This document shows, piece after piece, positions 17,385-25,356 of a DNA stretch of 32,193 nucleotides (the first letter of the stretch is position 1; each line of letters begins with the position of its first letter). The translations under genes were made by a program, and so were the position numbers. The notes under the pieces were generated by a model that did not search any database, was not told where the DNA came from, and saw only the letters and a program-made list of their open reading frames with translations. The DNA comes from Urechidicola sp. (GTDB taxonomy: Bacteria > Bacteroidota > Bacteroidia > Flavobacteriales > Flavobacteriaceae). The stretch is from the NCBI GenBank assembly GCA_028599075.1, contig JAQRMW010000234.1, positions 1-32,193 of the forward strand, written 5' to 3'.

Positions 17385-19667
17385 TTATTTTTTTCTTTTT
17401 GCTTTGTTTTGAGCATCAATCACAGCAATAGCAGCCATATTAACCATTTCATCTACACTAGACCCAAGCTGTAAAACGTGCGCAGGTTTTTTCATGCCCA
17501 TCATTATTGGTCCAATAGACTCTGCACCATACAATTCCTTCATCATTTTATAACTAATATTCGCCGCGTCTAAATTAGGAAAAATTAAGACATTTACTTT
17601 TTTATCTACCAGTTTTGAAAAAGGAAATTCTTTTTTCAACATTTCTGGATTCAAAGCAAAATCGGCTTGTAACTCTCCATCAACACTTACCTCCGGATAT
17701 GATTTATGAATCAATTTAATAGCATCTCTTATTTTCTTAGCTTCTTCGTTTTTAGAAGCTCCAAAATTTGAAAAAGATAACAATGCAATATTTGGTTTAA
17801 CTCCAAACTTCTTTGCTAACATTCCTGTTAATTGGCAAATTTTTGCTAAATCTTTTGATGTTGGGTTTATATTGATTGTTGTATCAGCCAAAAACATTGG
17901 TCCTCTTTTTGTTAACATCAAATTTGTAGCAGCTACCCTAGTAACACCTCTATCCATACCTATCAACTCTAGCATCGGCTTTACAACACTTGCATAATTA
18001 CGAGTATAACCAGTTATCAAAGCATCTGCATCGCCACTATTTACCATCATCGCAGCAAAATAATTGCGCTCTCTCATCAATTTTTGGGCATCTAACAATT
18101 TAATTCCCTTACGCTGTCTTGTTTTCCAATAGCGGGCAGCATAATCATAACGTTTCCCTTTTTGCTCATCTAATTTTGGATCAATAATAGGGACTTCATC
18201 TGTAAAATCAATTTCTTTTTTTAACTCTAAAATGATTTCTTTATTACCCAATAATATTGGTTTTCCTATTCCAATATCATGTACAATTTGAGCAGCTTTT
18301 AAAACATCTAAATGATCAGCCTCAGCAAACACAACACTTTTAGGACCTGATTTTGCCTTGTTGTGTAACAGCCTAATTGTTTTGTTTCCTGCGCCCCCTA
18401 AACGTTCTTCTAACTCTTCTCTATATTTATCCCAATTTTCAATTGGCTCAGTTGCCACGCCAGAATCCATTGCTGCTTTAGCAATAGCTAGGGGAATTGT
18501 ATAAATCAACCTTGGGTCAAAGGGTTTTGGAATAATATAATCGTTTCCGAAAGAAAGGTTAACTTCTTCATATACCAAATTAACCTGTTCTGGAACGGGA
18601 GATTTAGCTAATTCTGCAATTGCATGAACTGCTGCAATTTTCATTGCTTCATTAATTTTTGTAGCTCTAACATCTAAGGCTCCTCTAAAAATAAATGGAA
18701 AACCAAGAACGTTATTCACCTGATTTGGATGGTCAGAACGTCCCGTTGCCATAATAATATCTTTACGGGTTTTTATTGCCAAATCATACTCAATTTCAGG
18801 ATCTGGATTTGCCATAGCAAATACAATTGGGTTGCCAGTCATCGATTTCAACATCTCTGGAGTAAATACATTTGCAATTGACAAGCCAATCATTACGTCA
18901 GAGTTTTTGGCAGCTTCTTCTAAAGTGTTTAGATCTCTATCCGTAGCAAATTCTTCTTTTTCAGGAGTCAAATTTTCTCTATCTGCTCTTATAACTCCTT
19001 TACTGTCGCACATTACAATATTCTCTTTTCTTGCACCAATTGCTATATACAATCGGGTACAAGAAATTGCTGCTGCTCCTGCACCATTTACCACAATCTT
19101 TACTTTAGCAATATCCTTCTCTGCAATCTCTAATGCATTTTTTAATGCTGCAGCTGAAATAATAGCAGTACCATGTTGGTCATCGTGCATAACAGGAATA
19201 TCCAATTCATCTTTCAATCTGCACTCTATTTCAAAGGCTTCTGGTGCTTTAATATCTTCTAGATTAATCCCTCCAAAAGTTGGTGCAATCGCCTTTACTG
19301 TTTCTACAAACTTATCTACATCTGTGGCATCTACTTCTATATCAAACACATCAATATCAGCAAATATTTTAAAGAGTAAGCCCTTACCTTCCATCACTGG
19401 TTTCGAAGCTTCTGGGCCAATATCTCCCAAACCTAAAACAGCAGTTCCGTTAGAAATTACTGCAACTAAATTTCCTTTTGATGTGTATTTATATGCATTC
19501 CTTTTGTCTTTTTCAATTTCCAAACAAGGCTCAGCAACTCCTGGTGAGTATGCCAATGCTAAATCTCTTTGTGTTGCGTATTTCTTGGTAGGTATAACTT
19601 CAATTTTTCCTGGCTTTGGCTTTGCATGGTACAAAAGCGCATCTCTTCTTAATCTAGGATTCGACAT
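17385..19667 (-). CDS. maeB: NADP-dependent malic enzyme with C-terminal phosphotransacetylase-like domain
   Basis: It oxidatively decarboxylates malate to pyruvate, giving NADPH. The 760-residue protein has the malic enzyme part first (~1-430; AYSPGVAEPC, GNGTAVLGLGDIGP, VMHDDQHGTAI, NGAGAAAISCTRL), then a phosphotransacetylase-like domain (~430-760; VVFAEADHLDVLKAAQI, GYTRNYASVVKPML), which in MaeB-type enzymes has a regulatory rather than a catalytic role. I chose the ATG at 19667 (MSNPRLRRDALLYHAKPKPGKIEV) over an in-frame TTG nine bases upstream because it matches the family start. A -7 box sits 22 bases upstream. It heads the maeB-ruvA-sprA run. Confidence 0.93.
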   Translation of the reverse strand: MSNPRLRRDALLYHAKPKPGKIEVIPTKKYATQRDLALAYSPGVAEPCLEIEKDKRNAYKYTSKGNLVAVISNGTAVLGLGDIGPEASKPVMEGKGLLFKIFADIDVFDIEVDATDVDKFVETVKAIAPTFGGINLEDIKAPEAFEIECRLKDELDIPVMHDDQHGTAIISAAALKNALEIAEKDIAKVKIVVNGAGAAAISCTRLYIAIGARKENIVMCDSKGVIRADRENLTPEKEEFATDRDLNTLEEAAKNSDVMIGLSIANVFTPEMLKSMTGNPIVFAMANPDPEIEYDLAIKTRKDIIMATGRSDHPNQVNNVLGFPFIFRGALDVRATKINEAMKIAAVHAIAELAKSPVPEQVNLVYEEVNLSFGNDYIIPKPFDPRLIYTIPLAIAKAAMDSGVATEPIENWDKYREELEERLGGAGNKTIRLLHNKAKSGPKSVVFAEADHLDVLKAAQIVHDIGIGKPILLGNKEIILELKKEIDFTDEVPIIDPKLDEQKGKRYDYAARYWKTRQRKGIKLLDAQKLMRERNYFAAMMVNSGDADALITGYTRNYASVVKPMLELIGMDRGVTRVAATNLMLTKRGPMFLADTTININPTSKDLAKICQLTGMLAKKFGVKPNIALLSFSNFGASKNEEAKKIRDAIKLIHKSYPEVSVDGELQADFALNPEMLKKEFPFSKLVDKKVNVLIFPNLDAANISYKMMKELYGAESIGPIMMGMKKPAHVLQLGSSVDEMVNMAAIAVIDAQNKAKRKK

Positions 19668-19689
19668 AGTAGACAATCATTTTAACCAA

Positions 19690-19697
19690 CAAATATA
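19690..19697 (-). promoter_or_regulatory. Promoter -7 box TATATTTG for maeB-ruvA-sprA
   Basis: Exact TAnnTTTG match on the minus strand, 22 bases upstream of the chosen maeB ATG. No TTG is found at the normal -33 distance. Confidence 0.5.
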
Positions 19698-19798
19698 GGG
19701 TTTAAATTACTGAATGACTCCATAATAATTAACAACTTTTAACAAAAATAACCATTGGTAAAACCTGCCTTTTTATAAGGTATTTAAGATGCTAATTT

Positions 19799-20725
19799 TT
19801 AATTCTTCAAAAATTGAATATTACGTTGTAAGCCATTGTATTTAGTCCTTTTAACTGCAGATTTTTTGAAAACTTTTTTAAATACATCATCTGTAATTTC
19901 TTCCCAATCTCTTTTCGACATTTCTAACAACTTTGAAGGCGGATTAAAAAGCGGTTCGTTATGTGGTTTTGAAAAACGATTCCATGGGCAAACATCTTGA
20001 CAAATATCACAACCAAACATCCAATCTTCAAAATTACCTTTCACTGAATTCGGAATTTCATTTTTTAATTCGATAGTAAAATACGAGATACATTTCGAAC
20101 CATCTATGGTGCTGTTGGGCAATATAGCATCTGTTGGGCATGCATCAATACATTTTGTGCATGTACCGCAATGATCTGTTTTAAAAGGATGGTCGTATTC
20201 TAAATCTAAATCAACAATTAATTCGGACAAAAAGAAGAAAGACCCCGCTTCTTTTTGAATGAGCAATGAGTGTTTGCCATTCCAACCCAATCCGGATTTT
20301 TCTGCCCAAGCACGCTCCATAACTGGTGCAGAATCAACAAAAACACGTCCGTCAATTTCACCTATTTCTTTTTGAATAAAACGATATAAGTCTTTTAATT
20401 TTGACTTGATTACAAAATGATAATCCTCGCCATAAGCATATTTTGCTAGTTTATATGAATCCGATTTTTGTTGATTTTCAGGATAGTAATTATAAGTCAA
20501 TGAAATGACTGATTTGGCACCATCAACTAATAATCTAGGGTCTAATCTTTTATCAAAATGATTTGCCATATAACCCATTTCTCCATGGTAACTATTTTTT
20601 AACCACTGCTCTAAACGAGGAGCCTCCTCTTCTAAAAAATCGGCTTTTGCAATTCCACAAGAAGTAAATCCAAGGCGTTTTGCTTCGGATTTAATGAGTT
20701 GTGAATATTTGTTTTTGAGATTCAA
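19799..20725 (-). CDS. queG: Epoxyqueuosine reductase
   Basis: QueG reduces epoxyqueuosine to queuosine in tRNA, the last step of queuosine synthesis, using cobalamin and two [4Fe-4S] clusters. The sequence shows [23 protein letters not shown] near the start, [11 protein letters not shown], then two ferredoxin-type clusters [12 protein letters not shown] and [11 protein letters not shown], and an FN-rich end. I place the start at the TTG at 20725 ([20 protein letters not shown], about 308 residues). The alternative in-frame GTG at 20755 would put ten extra residues across the probable queG promoter box and only 24 bases from the divergent moaD gene. The GTG start remains possible. Confidence 0.9.
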   Translation of the reverse strand: MNLKNKYSQLIKSEAKRLGFTSCGIAKADFLEEEAPRLEQWLKNSYHGEMGYMANHFDKRLDPRLLVDGAKSVISLTYNYYPENQQKSDSYKLAKYAYGEDYHFVIKSKLKDLYRFIQKEIGEIDGRVFVDSAPVMERAWAEKSGLGWNGKHSLLIQKEAGSFFFLSELIVDLDLEYDHPFKTDHCGTCTKCIDACPTDAILPNSTIDGSKCISYFTIELKNEIPNSVKGNFEDWMFGCDICQDVCPWNRFSKPHNEPLFNPPSKLLEMSKRDWEEITDDVFKKVFKKSAVKRTKYNGLQRNIQFLKN

Positions 20726-20736
20726 AATAGATGTTT

Positions 20737-20744
20737 CAAAGATA
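20737..20744 (-). promoter_or_regulatory. queG promoter -7 box TATCTTTG
   Basis: Exact TAnnTTTG match on the minus strand, 11 bases upstream of the TTG start at 20725. It lies inside the longer possible reading frame, which argues against the GTG start at 20755. Confidence 0.4.
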
Positions 20745-20756
20745 CTTAAAATCACT

Positions 20757-20764
20757 TATTTTTG
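20757..20764 (+). promoter_or_regulatory. moaD promoter -7 box TATTTTTG
   Basis: Exact TAnnTTTG match on the plus strand, 15 bases upstream of the moaD ATG. It is back to back with the queG box, 12 bases away on the other strand. Confidence 0.5.
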
Positions 20765-20779
20765 TAGAAAAGTTTAAAT

Positions 20780-21022
20780 ATGCAACTCGAAGTCCTTTTT
20801 TTCGGAATTACTGCTGATATTGCCACAGAAAAATCCATTCAATTAGAAATTGAAGAAGGGCTTTCTGTAGAAAAATTGAGAATATTTCTACAAATAAAAT
20901 ATCCAAATTTATCGAACTACAAGAACTATTCTGTAGCAGTTAATATGGAATATGCATCTGATGATGTTGTACTAAAAACTGGAGATGCTGTTGCGTTGAT
21001 ACCGCCCGTTAGTGGTGGTTAA
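20780..21022 (+). CDS. moaD: Molybdopterin synthase small subunit (sulfur carrier) MoaD
   Basis: MoaD carries a C-terminal thiocarboxylate used by MoaE to make the dithiolene of molybdopterin. The 80-residue protein has the ubiquitin-like pattern VLFFGITADIATEK, NYSVAVNMEY, DAVALIPPVSGG, and ends in the essential Gly-Gly. It is activated by MoeB (encoded at 22946-24040) before sulfur transfer. The gene stands alone on the plus strand, 500 bases before moaE, with a REP-like element and a minus-strand gene between them. Confidence 0.92.
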   Translation: MQLEVLFFGITADIATEKSIQLEIEEGLSVEKLRIFLQIKYPNLSNYKNYSVAVNMEYASDDVVLKTGDAVALIPPVSGG

Positions 21023-21033
21023 AATCCTCTTTA

Positions 21034-21167
21034 TCCGATAGCTATCGGAACCCAAAAGGGGAAAACTAGTTCGTCTTTGCGATTCGTTAAAAACGAAGAA
21101 GCAATCTCATTAAAATTAGCAAAATGTATATACAGATTACTTCGTCACTACGTTCCTCGTAAAGACG
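21034..21167. repeat. REP-like inverted repeat between moaD and the DUF3817 gene
   Basis: Non-coding. It opens with a perfect 16-base palindrome TCCGATAGCTATCGGA (21034-21049). Then follow two facing imperfect copies of one unit: CGTCTTTGCGA (21072-21082) with AAGCAATCT (21099-21107), and, inverted, TCGTAAAGACG (21157-21167) with AGATTACTT (21134-21142). The outer 11-base arms pair with one mismatch and the inner 9-base arms with one. The unit resembles short extragenic palindromic elements with a core GAAGCAATCT that I recall as common in Bacteroidota genomes. No open frame or transposase lies inside. Confidence 0.65.
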
Positions 21168-21169
21168 GT

Positions 21170-21451
21170 TTACTTACCACTCTTCAAATACTTTTTATCT
21201 ACATAAAAAGTTCCGAAAGGAATAACTGAGGCAATCAGGATTACAAAAAACTGTCTTGAATTCCATTTGTATTCTGGTCTTAATAAAAATGCTAATATTA
21301 CATAAGCTATAAATAAGAGACCGTGAGGCATCCCTAACATTTTTACATATTGTGGGTCGTTTGCTAAATATTTTATAGGTGTTGCAATAAACAATAGTAA
21401 TATATATGACACGCCTTCTAAAAGGGCAATAATTCTAAATAGTTTCTCCAT
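21170..21451 (-). CDS. DUF3817 family membrane protein
   Basis: A small integral membrane protein of 93 residues with about three hydrophobic segments. It has the family pattern LFRIIALLEGVSYILLLFIATPIKYL, MPHGLLFIAYVILAFLL and a final VIPFGTFYVDKKYL. The function of DUF3817 is unknown to me. I chose the ATG at 21451 (MEKLFRIIALLEG) over one 39 bases upstream, because relatives start there and a -7 box TATATTTG lies between the two. The gene is divergent from moaE and its end runs into the REP-like element. Confidence 0.8.
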   Translation of the reverse strand: MEKLFRIIALLEGVSYILLLFIATPIKYLANDPQYVKMLGMPHGLLFIAYVILAFLLRPEYKWNSRQFFVILIASVIPFGTFYVDKKYLKSGK

Positions 21452-21473
21452 GAGTCTGTTTTTAATTCGGATG

Positions 21474-21481
21474 CAAATATA
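21474..21481 (-). promoter_or_regulatory. Promoter -7 box TATATTTG of the DUF3817 gene
   Basis: Exact TAnnTTTG match on the minus strand, 22 bases upstream of the ATG at 21451. A TTG on the same strand lies 29 bases further up, beyond normal spacing. Confidence 0.45.
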
Positions 21482-21502
21482 CGTTTGCATTGTTTATTTC
21501 TT

Positions 21503-21510
21503 TAATTTTG
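21503..21510 (+). promoter_or_regulatory. moaE promoter -7 box TAATTTTG
   Basis: Exact TAnnTTTG match on the plus strand, 22 bases upstream of the moaE ATG. A TTTG at 21484-21487 lies 15 bases upstream, slightly short for a -33 element. Confidence 0.5.
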
Positions 21511-21532
21511 CAAACATCTTTTTTTGCTAAAA

Positions 21533-21958
21533 ATGTCTGAATCAATTTCTGTAAAAATCACAGCTGAAAAATTAAACCTACAAGATTGTTACGATTTTGT
21601 ACACGATGCCTCTTGTGGTGGCATCGCTTTATTTGTTGGGACCGTTCGTAACAAAACTAAAGACAAAGAAGTAACATTATTAGATTTTTCTACCTACGAA
21701 GAAATGGCAATTAAGGAGATTAAAAAAATTGCTGAAAGCGCCTTAGAGCAATTTGATATTTTAAAAATTGCGATTCATCATGCAAAAGGAATCTTAGAGA
21801 TTGGGCAAATTCCGGTAATTATTTCAGTTTCTTCTCCGCATAGAAAAGCCTCTTTTGATGCTTGCCAATTTGCTATTGACACCCTAAAAGAAACCGTTCC
21901 TATTTGGAAAAAAGAGCATTTTGCTGATGGTGAAGTTTGGGTAAATTCGACCCCTTAA
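21533..21958 (+). CDS. moaE: Molybdopterin synthase catalytic subunit MoaE
   Basis: MoaE, with MoaD, converts cyclic pyranopterin monophosphate to molybdopterin. The 141-residue protein has GGIALFVGTVRNKTK near the start, a middle VSSPHRKASFDACQFAIDTLKE, and the lysine-bearing active-site end PIWKKEHFADGEVWV. The usual HR in the IxHRxG segment is HH here (IAIHHAKGILEIG), a mild oddity. The start is the ATG at 21533 (MSESISVKITAEKL), not an in-frame TTG nine bases earlier. rluF follows after 6 bases, so the two probably share a transcript. Confidence 0.93.
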   Translation: MSESISVKITAEKLNLQDCYDFVHDASCGGIALFVGTVRNKTKDKEVTLLDFSTYEEMAIKEIKKIAESALEQFDILKIAIHHAKGILEIGQIPVIISVSSPHRKASFDACQFAIDTLKETVPIWKKEHFADGEVWVNSTP

Positions 21959-21964
21959 ATTACT

Positions 21965-22687
21965 ATGAAAGAAACACGTATTAATAAATATTTAAGTGAA
22001 GTTGGTTATTGTTCTAGACGTGCTGCTGATAAATTAATTGAACAAGCTCGTATAACTATCAATGGTAAGATTCCAGAAATGGGAACAAAAATTACAGAGT
22101 TAGATGAAGTTCGTGTTGATGGAAAGCTGATTTCAGAATCTACAGATAAACCTGTATATATTGCTTTTAATAAACCTAAGGGAATTGTCTGCACTACCGA
22201 CACCAAACGAGAGCGTAATAATATTATTGATTATATAAATTACCCTACTCGGATTTTTCCTATTGGGCGTTTAGACAGACCAAGTGAAGGCTTGATTTTT
22301 TTAACCAATGATGGCGATATTGTCAATAAAATATTACGAGCACGTAACAATCACCAGAAAGAATATATCGTTTCGGTAGATAAACCGATTACAGAAGATT
22401 TTATAAAAAGGATGGGGAATGGTGTTCCTGTTTTAAACACATATACCAAAAAATGTTTGGTAGAACAACTCGATGAAAAACAATTTAAAATTGTTTTAAC
22501 CCAAGGTTTAAATCGGCAAATTAGAAGAATGTGTGAGCATTTTGATTATCGAGTTGTTAAGCTAAAAAGAATACGAATTATGAATATCTCATTGGATATT
22601 CCTGTCGGAAAATGGCGTGATTTAACATCAAATGAATTGAAAGAAATTAATAGATTGGTCGAAGAATCTTCTAAAACAATGGACTAA
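21965..22687 (+). CDS. rluF: 23S rRNA pseudouridine synthase RluF-like
   Basis: RluF makes pseudouridine at position 2604 of 23S rRNA (E. coli numbering). The 240-residue protein has an N-terminal S4 RNA-binding domain (TRINKYLSEVGYCSRRAADKLI), then the RsuA/RluF-type catalytic domain with the aspartate in IGRLDRPSEGLIF, followed by NNHQKEYIVSV and QGLNRQIRRMCEHFDYRV. The VPVLNTYTKKCLV and RIMNISLDIPVG stretches are closer to RluF than to RluB, RluE or RsuA. It follows moaE by 6 bases; no functional link is evident. Confidence 0.88.
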   Translation: MKETRINKYLSEVGYCSRRAADKLIEQARITINGKIPEMGTKITELDEVRVDGKLISESTDKPVYIAFNKPKGIVCTTDTKRERNNIIDYINYPTRIFPIGRLDRPSEGLIFLTNDGDIVNKILRARNNHQKEYIVSVDKPITEDFIKRMGNGVPVLNTYTKKCLVEQLDEKQFKIVLTQGLNRQIRRMCEHFDYRVVKLKRIRIMNISLDIPVGKWRDLTSNELKEINRLVEESSKTMD

Positions 22688-22698
22688 AAAACACAACT

Positions 22699-22959
22699 AT
22701 GGGATTAACAAATAATGACATTTTTAAAAAATTGAGAGTTGCACATAAATTGCGTGATGATGATATGGTGAAGATTTTAGCTTTGGTAGATTTCAAAGTC
22801 TCGAAAAGTGAATTGAATGCCTTTTTTAGAAATGAAGACCATCCAAAATATATGGAATGTGGAGATCAAATTCTTCGAAATTTTTTAAATGGGTTGATTA
22901 TTCATTTGCGTGGGCCGATGCCTAAGAAGGGAGAGAAGCCTGTAGCTAAAAAGCAATAA
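22699..22959 (+). CDS. DUF1456 family protein (YehS-like)
   Basis: An 86-residue soluble protein with the DUF1456 pattern: NNDIFKKLRVAHKLRDDDMVKIL, VSKSELNAFFRNEDHPKY and CGDQILRNFLNGLI. The family normally has two copies of this motif (~150 residues, as in YehS). Here only one is present, which is the short form I recall from Bacteroidota. Function is unknown. Its last 14 bases overlap the end of the convergent moeB gene. Confidence 0.8.
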   Translation: MGLTNNDIFKKLRVAHKLRDDDMVKILALVDFKVSKSELNAFFRNEDHPKYMECGDQILRNFLNGLIIHLRGPMPKKGEKPVAKKQ

Positions 22960-24040
22960 TTCCTTCTTTTAAACTCTTAACATTTGCTTGTGAAAATTTT
23001 TCTTTGAGCATTTTTACTGCTGTTAAACTCATCACTCCACGTTGACAAATTATAACTATTTCGTTATTTAAAGTCTCTTGTTTGTTTATCCAGTTTTGAA
23101 AAATTGACAAAGGGATTTTCTCTGAAACCTGAAAAGGGATTTCTTGATTCACATCTTCAGTTACCAAAATAATTTTCAATTTTGAAATGTTATTTTCTAA
23201 CGCCTTTTTAAAATCAGATTGCGAAATTTCTAAAGATTCATCTATCTCACATATTTCAGCTTCATAAGGTTCAATCTCAAAAATAGCTTTAATCTTTTCT
23301 TTATCAACCTTCGGTTTTAATTGCATCACAAATTGAGAGTTCTCCAAACTATTATAAATCAACAACTGATTTATCAATGGTTTTCCAATTCCAGCAACAA
23401 GCTTTAAAACTTCATTTGCTTGCATCAATCCGATAATACCTACAATGGTGTTTAGGGTTCCTAATTCTGAACAATTAGGAATATGTTCTGTCGGAATTTC
23501 TGGAAAAGTATCACGTAAATTAGCACTTATTTTTCCATTTTCTTGTACCATATTAAATGTGGATACATAACCATCAAACTTATATAGGGATCCATAAACC
23601 AACACCTTATCATGCAACACGCAAACATCATTCAGCAAATATTTTATCGGTAAATTATCTGTGCAATCCAACACAATTTCAGAAGTTGCAATAGCATCAA
23701 CAACATTGCTTTTAGAAATGGCATCCGCAGAAAAAGTAACTTTTACAAAGGGTGAAATAGATTGAATATATTTTGCCAACACCTCTGCCTTTAACTTACC
23801 AATATCTTCAATTTTATAAAAAACCTGACGGTGTAAATTACTTACATCAACCACATCAAAATCTACCAAGTGGATATTTCCAATTCCGCTACCAGCCAAA
23901 TAAATTGCTGCTACAGAACCCAAGCCTCCACAACCTACAACAGTTACTTTTGCTTGTTGCAATTTCTGCTGGCCGCTTTTACCCAACTCACTTAAAGTGG
24001 TTTGACGCTGAAATAGTTGCTTTGATGAAATATCTGTCAT
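22946..24040 (-). CDS. moeB: MoaD-activating adenylyltransferase MoeB with C-terminal rhodanese-like domain
   Basis: MoeB adenylates the C-terminal glycine of MoaD so that sulfur can be loaded. The 364 residues comprise an E1-like ThiF/MoeB domain (~7-240; VVGCGGLGSVAAIYLAGSGIG nucleotide site, DFDVVDVSNLHRQVFY, DCTDNLPIKYLLND, NCSELGTLNTIVGIIG) and a rhodanese-like domain (~265-364; IVIICQRGVMSLTAV, with the Cys in the active loop). The paired CxxC zinc ligands of E. coli MoeB are not seen: the first pair is replaced by NLRDTFPE, leaving the lone PNC. It is the last gene of the waaA-moa operon and converges on the DUF1456 gene. Confidence 0.9.
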   Translation of the reverse strand: MTDISSKQLFQRQTTLSELGKSGQQKLQQAKVTVVGCGGLGSVAAIYLAGSGIGNIHLVDFDVVDVSNLHRQVFYKIEDIGKLKAEVLAKYIQSISPFVKVTFSADAISKSNVVDAIATSEIVLDCTDNLPIKYLLNDVCVLHDKVLVYGSLYKFDGYVSTFNMVQENGKISANLRDTFPEIPTEHIPNCSELGTLNTIVGIIGLMQANEVLKLVAGIGKPLINQLLIYNSLENSQFVMQLKPKVDKEKIKAIFEIEPYEAEICEIDESLEISQSDFKKALENNISKLKIILVTEDVNQEIPFQVSEKIPLSIFQNWINKQETLNNEIVIICQRGVMSLTAVKMLKEKFSQANVKSLKEGIIAF

Positions 24041-24047
24041 TTACCTG

Positions 24048-24230
24048 TTATTCTGCCATCATTCCCATGATAGCCCAAATGCTTAAAATCAATCCGATGA
24101 TTCCGATAACAAAGCCTCCCATAGCCTGTTGTTTATTTTTTTCTTGATCTTTTACAAACTTAAAATCGATGGTATTAAAAATGACCAACATAAATCCGAT
24201 TGCAAAAAATATTACTCCTATTGATAACAT
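24048..24230 (-). CDS. Small two-span membrane protein in the molybdopterin operon
   Basis: I do not recognise this 60-residue protein. It has two hydrophobic segments (~1-19, LSIGVIFFAIGFMLVIF; ~38-57, GGFVIGIIGLILSIWAIMG) joined by a charged loop (KFVKDQEKNKQQ). Gaps of 7 bases on each side place it firmly between mobA and moeB in the operon, so it is likely translated. The codon usage is like its neighbours. No role in cofactor synthesis can be read from it; a generic small membrane protein carried along is as likely. Confidence 0.65.
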   Translation of the reverse strand: MLSIGVIFFAIGFMLVIFNTIDFKFVKDQEKNKQQAMGGFVIGIIGLILSIWAIMGMMAE

Positions 24231-24237
24231 GTGCTTT

Positions 24238-25356
24238 TTATTTTAATTCTTTTTTTGCCAATTCATATTCTTCTGGCGTATTTATATTTCTGATAATTGT
24301 ATCGTCAACCTCAATAATTTCAACATCAGAGTTAATTAAGACTTTTCTCGGGCAAGAATACCCCTGCGCCAAATAACTCAGCATAATAGGATATGCTTTT
24401 GGCTCCCATATCGTAATTAGTGGCTCTAGAAATTCTTTTCCTTTTCCTTTTAAGGCGGTTGCAACTTTTGATGGGTTCCTGTTTTTTAGCAATAAATCAA
24501 TTACTGATTTATCTATAAATGGTAAATCTGTGGCTATGACAAACCACGCTGAATTAGGGTCTTTTTGAAAAGCAGAACATATCCCTCCAAAAGGACCAAG
24601 GTCTTTAAAAGTATCAGCAATAGTGTTGCCATCTACATCTTGTTCTTGTCTTGTTGATAGGTAAACTCCTTTTTGATTTGTAAATTTTTTAGAAAGTAAA
24701 TCAATCAGAAAATCTTTTTGAGATTTACCATGGTATGACAACGAGCTCTTATCAATTCCCATTCTAGTACTTTTACCTCCAACTAAAATTAAACTTTTAA
24801 TTGCAGCAACATTCTTTTGAATTATTTTACTTATATGCTTTGAAATTGAATCTATATCGCTCAAATCATAGCAAGGTAGTTCTTTGATATTAGGAATTTT
24901 ATCTTCTAAAAAATCAAAATAAATGGCTTCCTTATGCGCCTTAATAACAAACTGCACATCAGTCAAATGATCTAGTCTTTTTAAAATCGACGCTTCTTTT
25001 TCATTATCTAATACTAATATCTGTTTTTGACCTTGATAATGATTTCCATTAATCAATAATAAATCATAGTTAGAAAATTGAATTCGAGCATTGAACTTGT
25101 TTAATTCATTTTTGGCATTTACATCTAAATTACCGGAATGATGAAATGTATACGTATCTAAAAAAGGAGCTTGAATCTCCTTATTATGACTTGCATCCAA
25201 ATAAGCAGTTTTTGCGACTTTTTGATTATTTTTTGCAATTTTTTGAACTAAATCAGAAATAATCGAGCATTTTACGCCTAAAACAGAAATTTCGTTTGGA
25301 GCGTAATTTCCATTATTCCTTTTTGAAAGTTTGCTATGTTTTTGATGTTTAGCCAT
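24238..25356 (-). CDS. mobA: MobA-type molybdenum cofactor nucleotidyltransferase with degenerate MobB-like N-terminal domain
   Basis: The C-terminal ~185 residues are MobA: SLILVGGKSTRMGIDK at 188-203 (the LxGGxSxRMGxDK nucleotide motif), GPFGGICSAF, and WFVIATDLPFID with the metal-site Asp. MobA attaches GMP to molybdopterin. The first ~180 residues resemble the P-loop protein MobB in layout (ISVLGVKCSIISDLVQKIA where MobB has its Walker A), but the G-x-x-x-x-GK-[ST] residues are absent, as are clear Mg-site residues. The basic start MAKHQKHSKLSKRNNGN is a further oddity. The gene overlaps the end of moaC by 8 bases. Confidence 0.85.
   Translation of the reverse strand: MAKHQKHSKLSKRNNGNYAPNEISVLGVKCSIISDLVQKIAKNNQKVAKTAYLDASHNKEIQAPFLDTYTFHHSGNLDVNAKNELNKFNARIQFSNYDLLLINGNHYQGQKQILVLDNEKEASILKRLDHLTDVQFVIKAHKEAIYFDFLEDKIPNIKELPCYDLSDIDSISKHISKIIQKNVAAIKSLILVGGKSTRMGIDKSSLSYHGKSQKDFLIDLLSKKFTNQKGVYLSTRQEQDVDGNTIADTFKDLGPFGGICSAFQKDPNSAWFVIATDLPFIDKSVIDLLLKNRNPSKVATALKGKGKEFLEPLITIWEPKAYPIMLSYLAQGYSCPRKVLINSDVEIIEVDDTIIRNINTPEEYELAKKELK

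Noticed and set aside
18832..19698. 288-codon plus-strand open frame
   Set aside because: It lies wholly against maeB, whose protein motifs are clear; no promoter or recognisable family.
21034..21061. Palindrome and CCC-AAAA-GGG stem as a moaD terminator
   Set aside because: No T-run follows either stem, and the first palindrome has no room for a loop; better seen as part of the repeat region.
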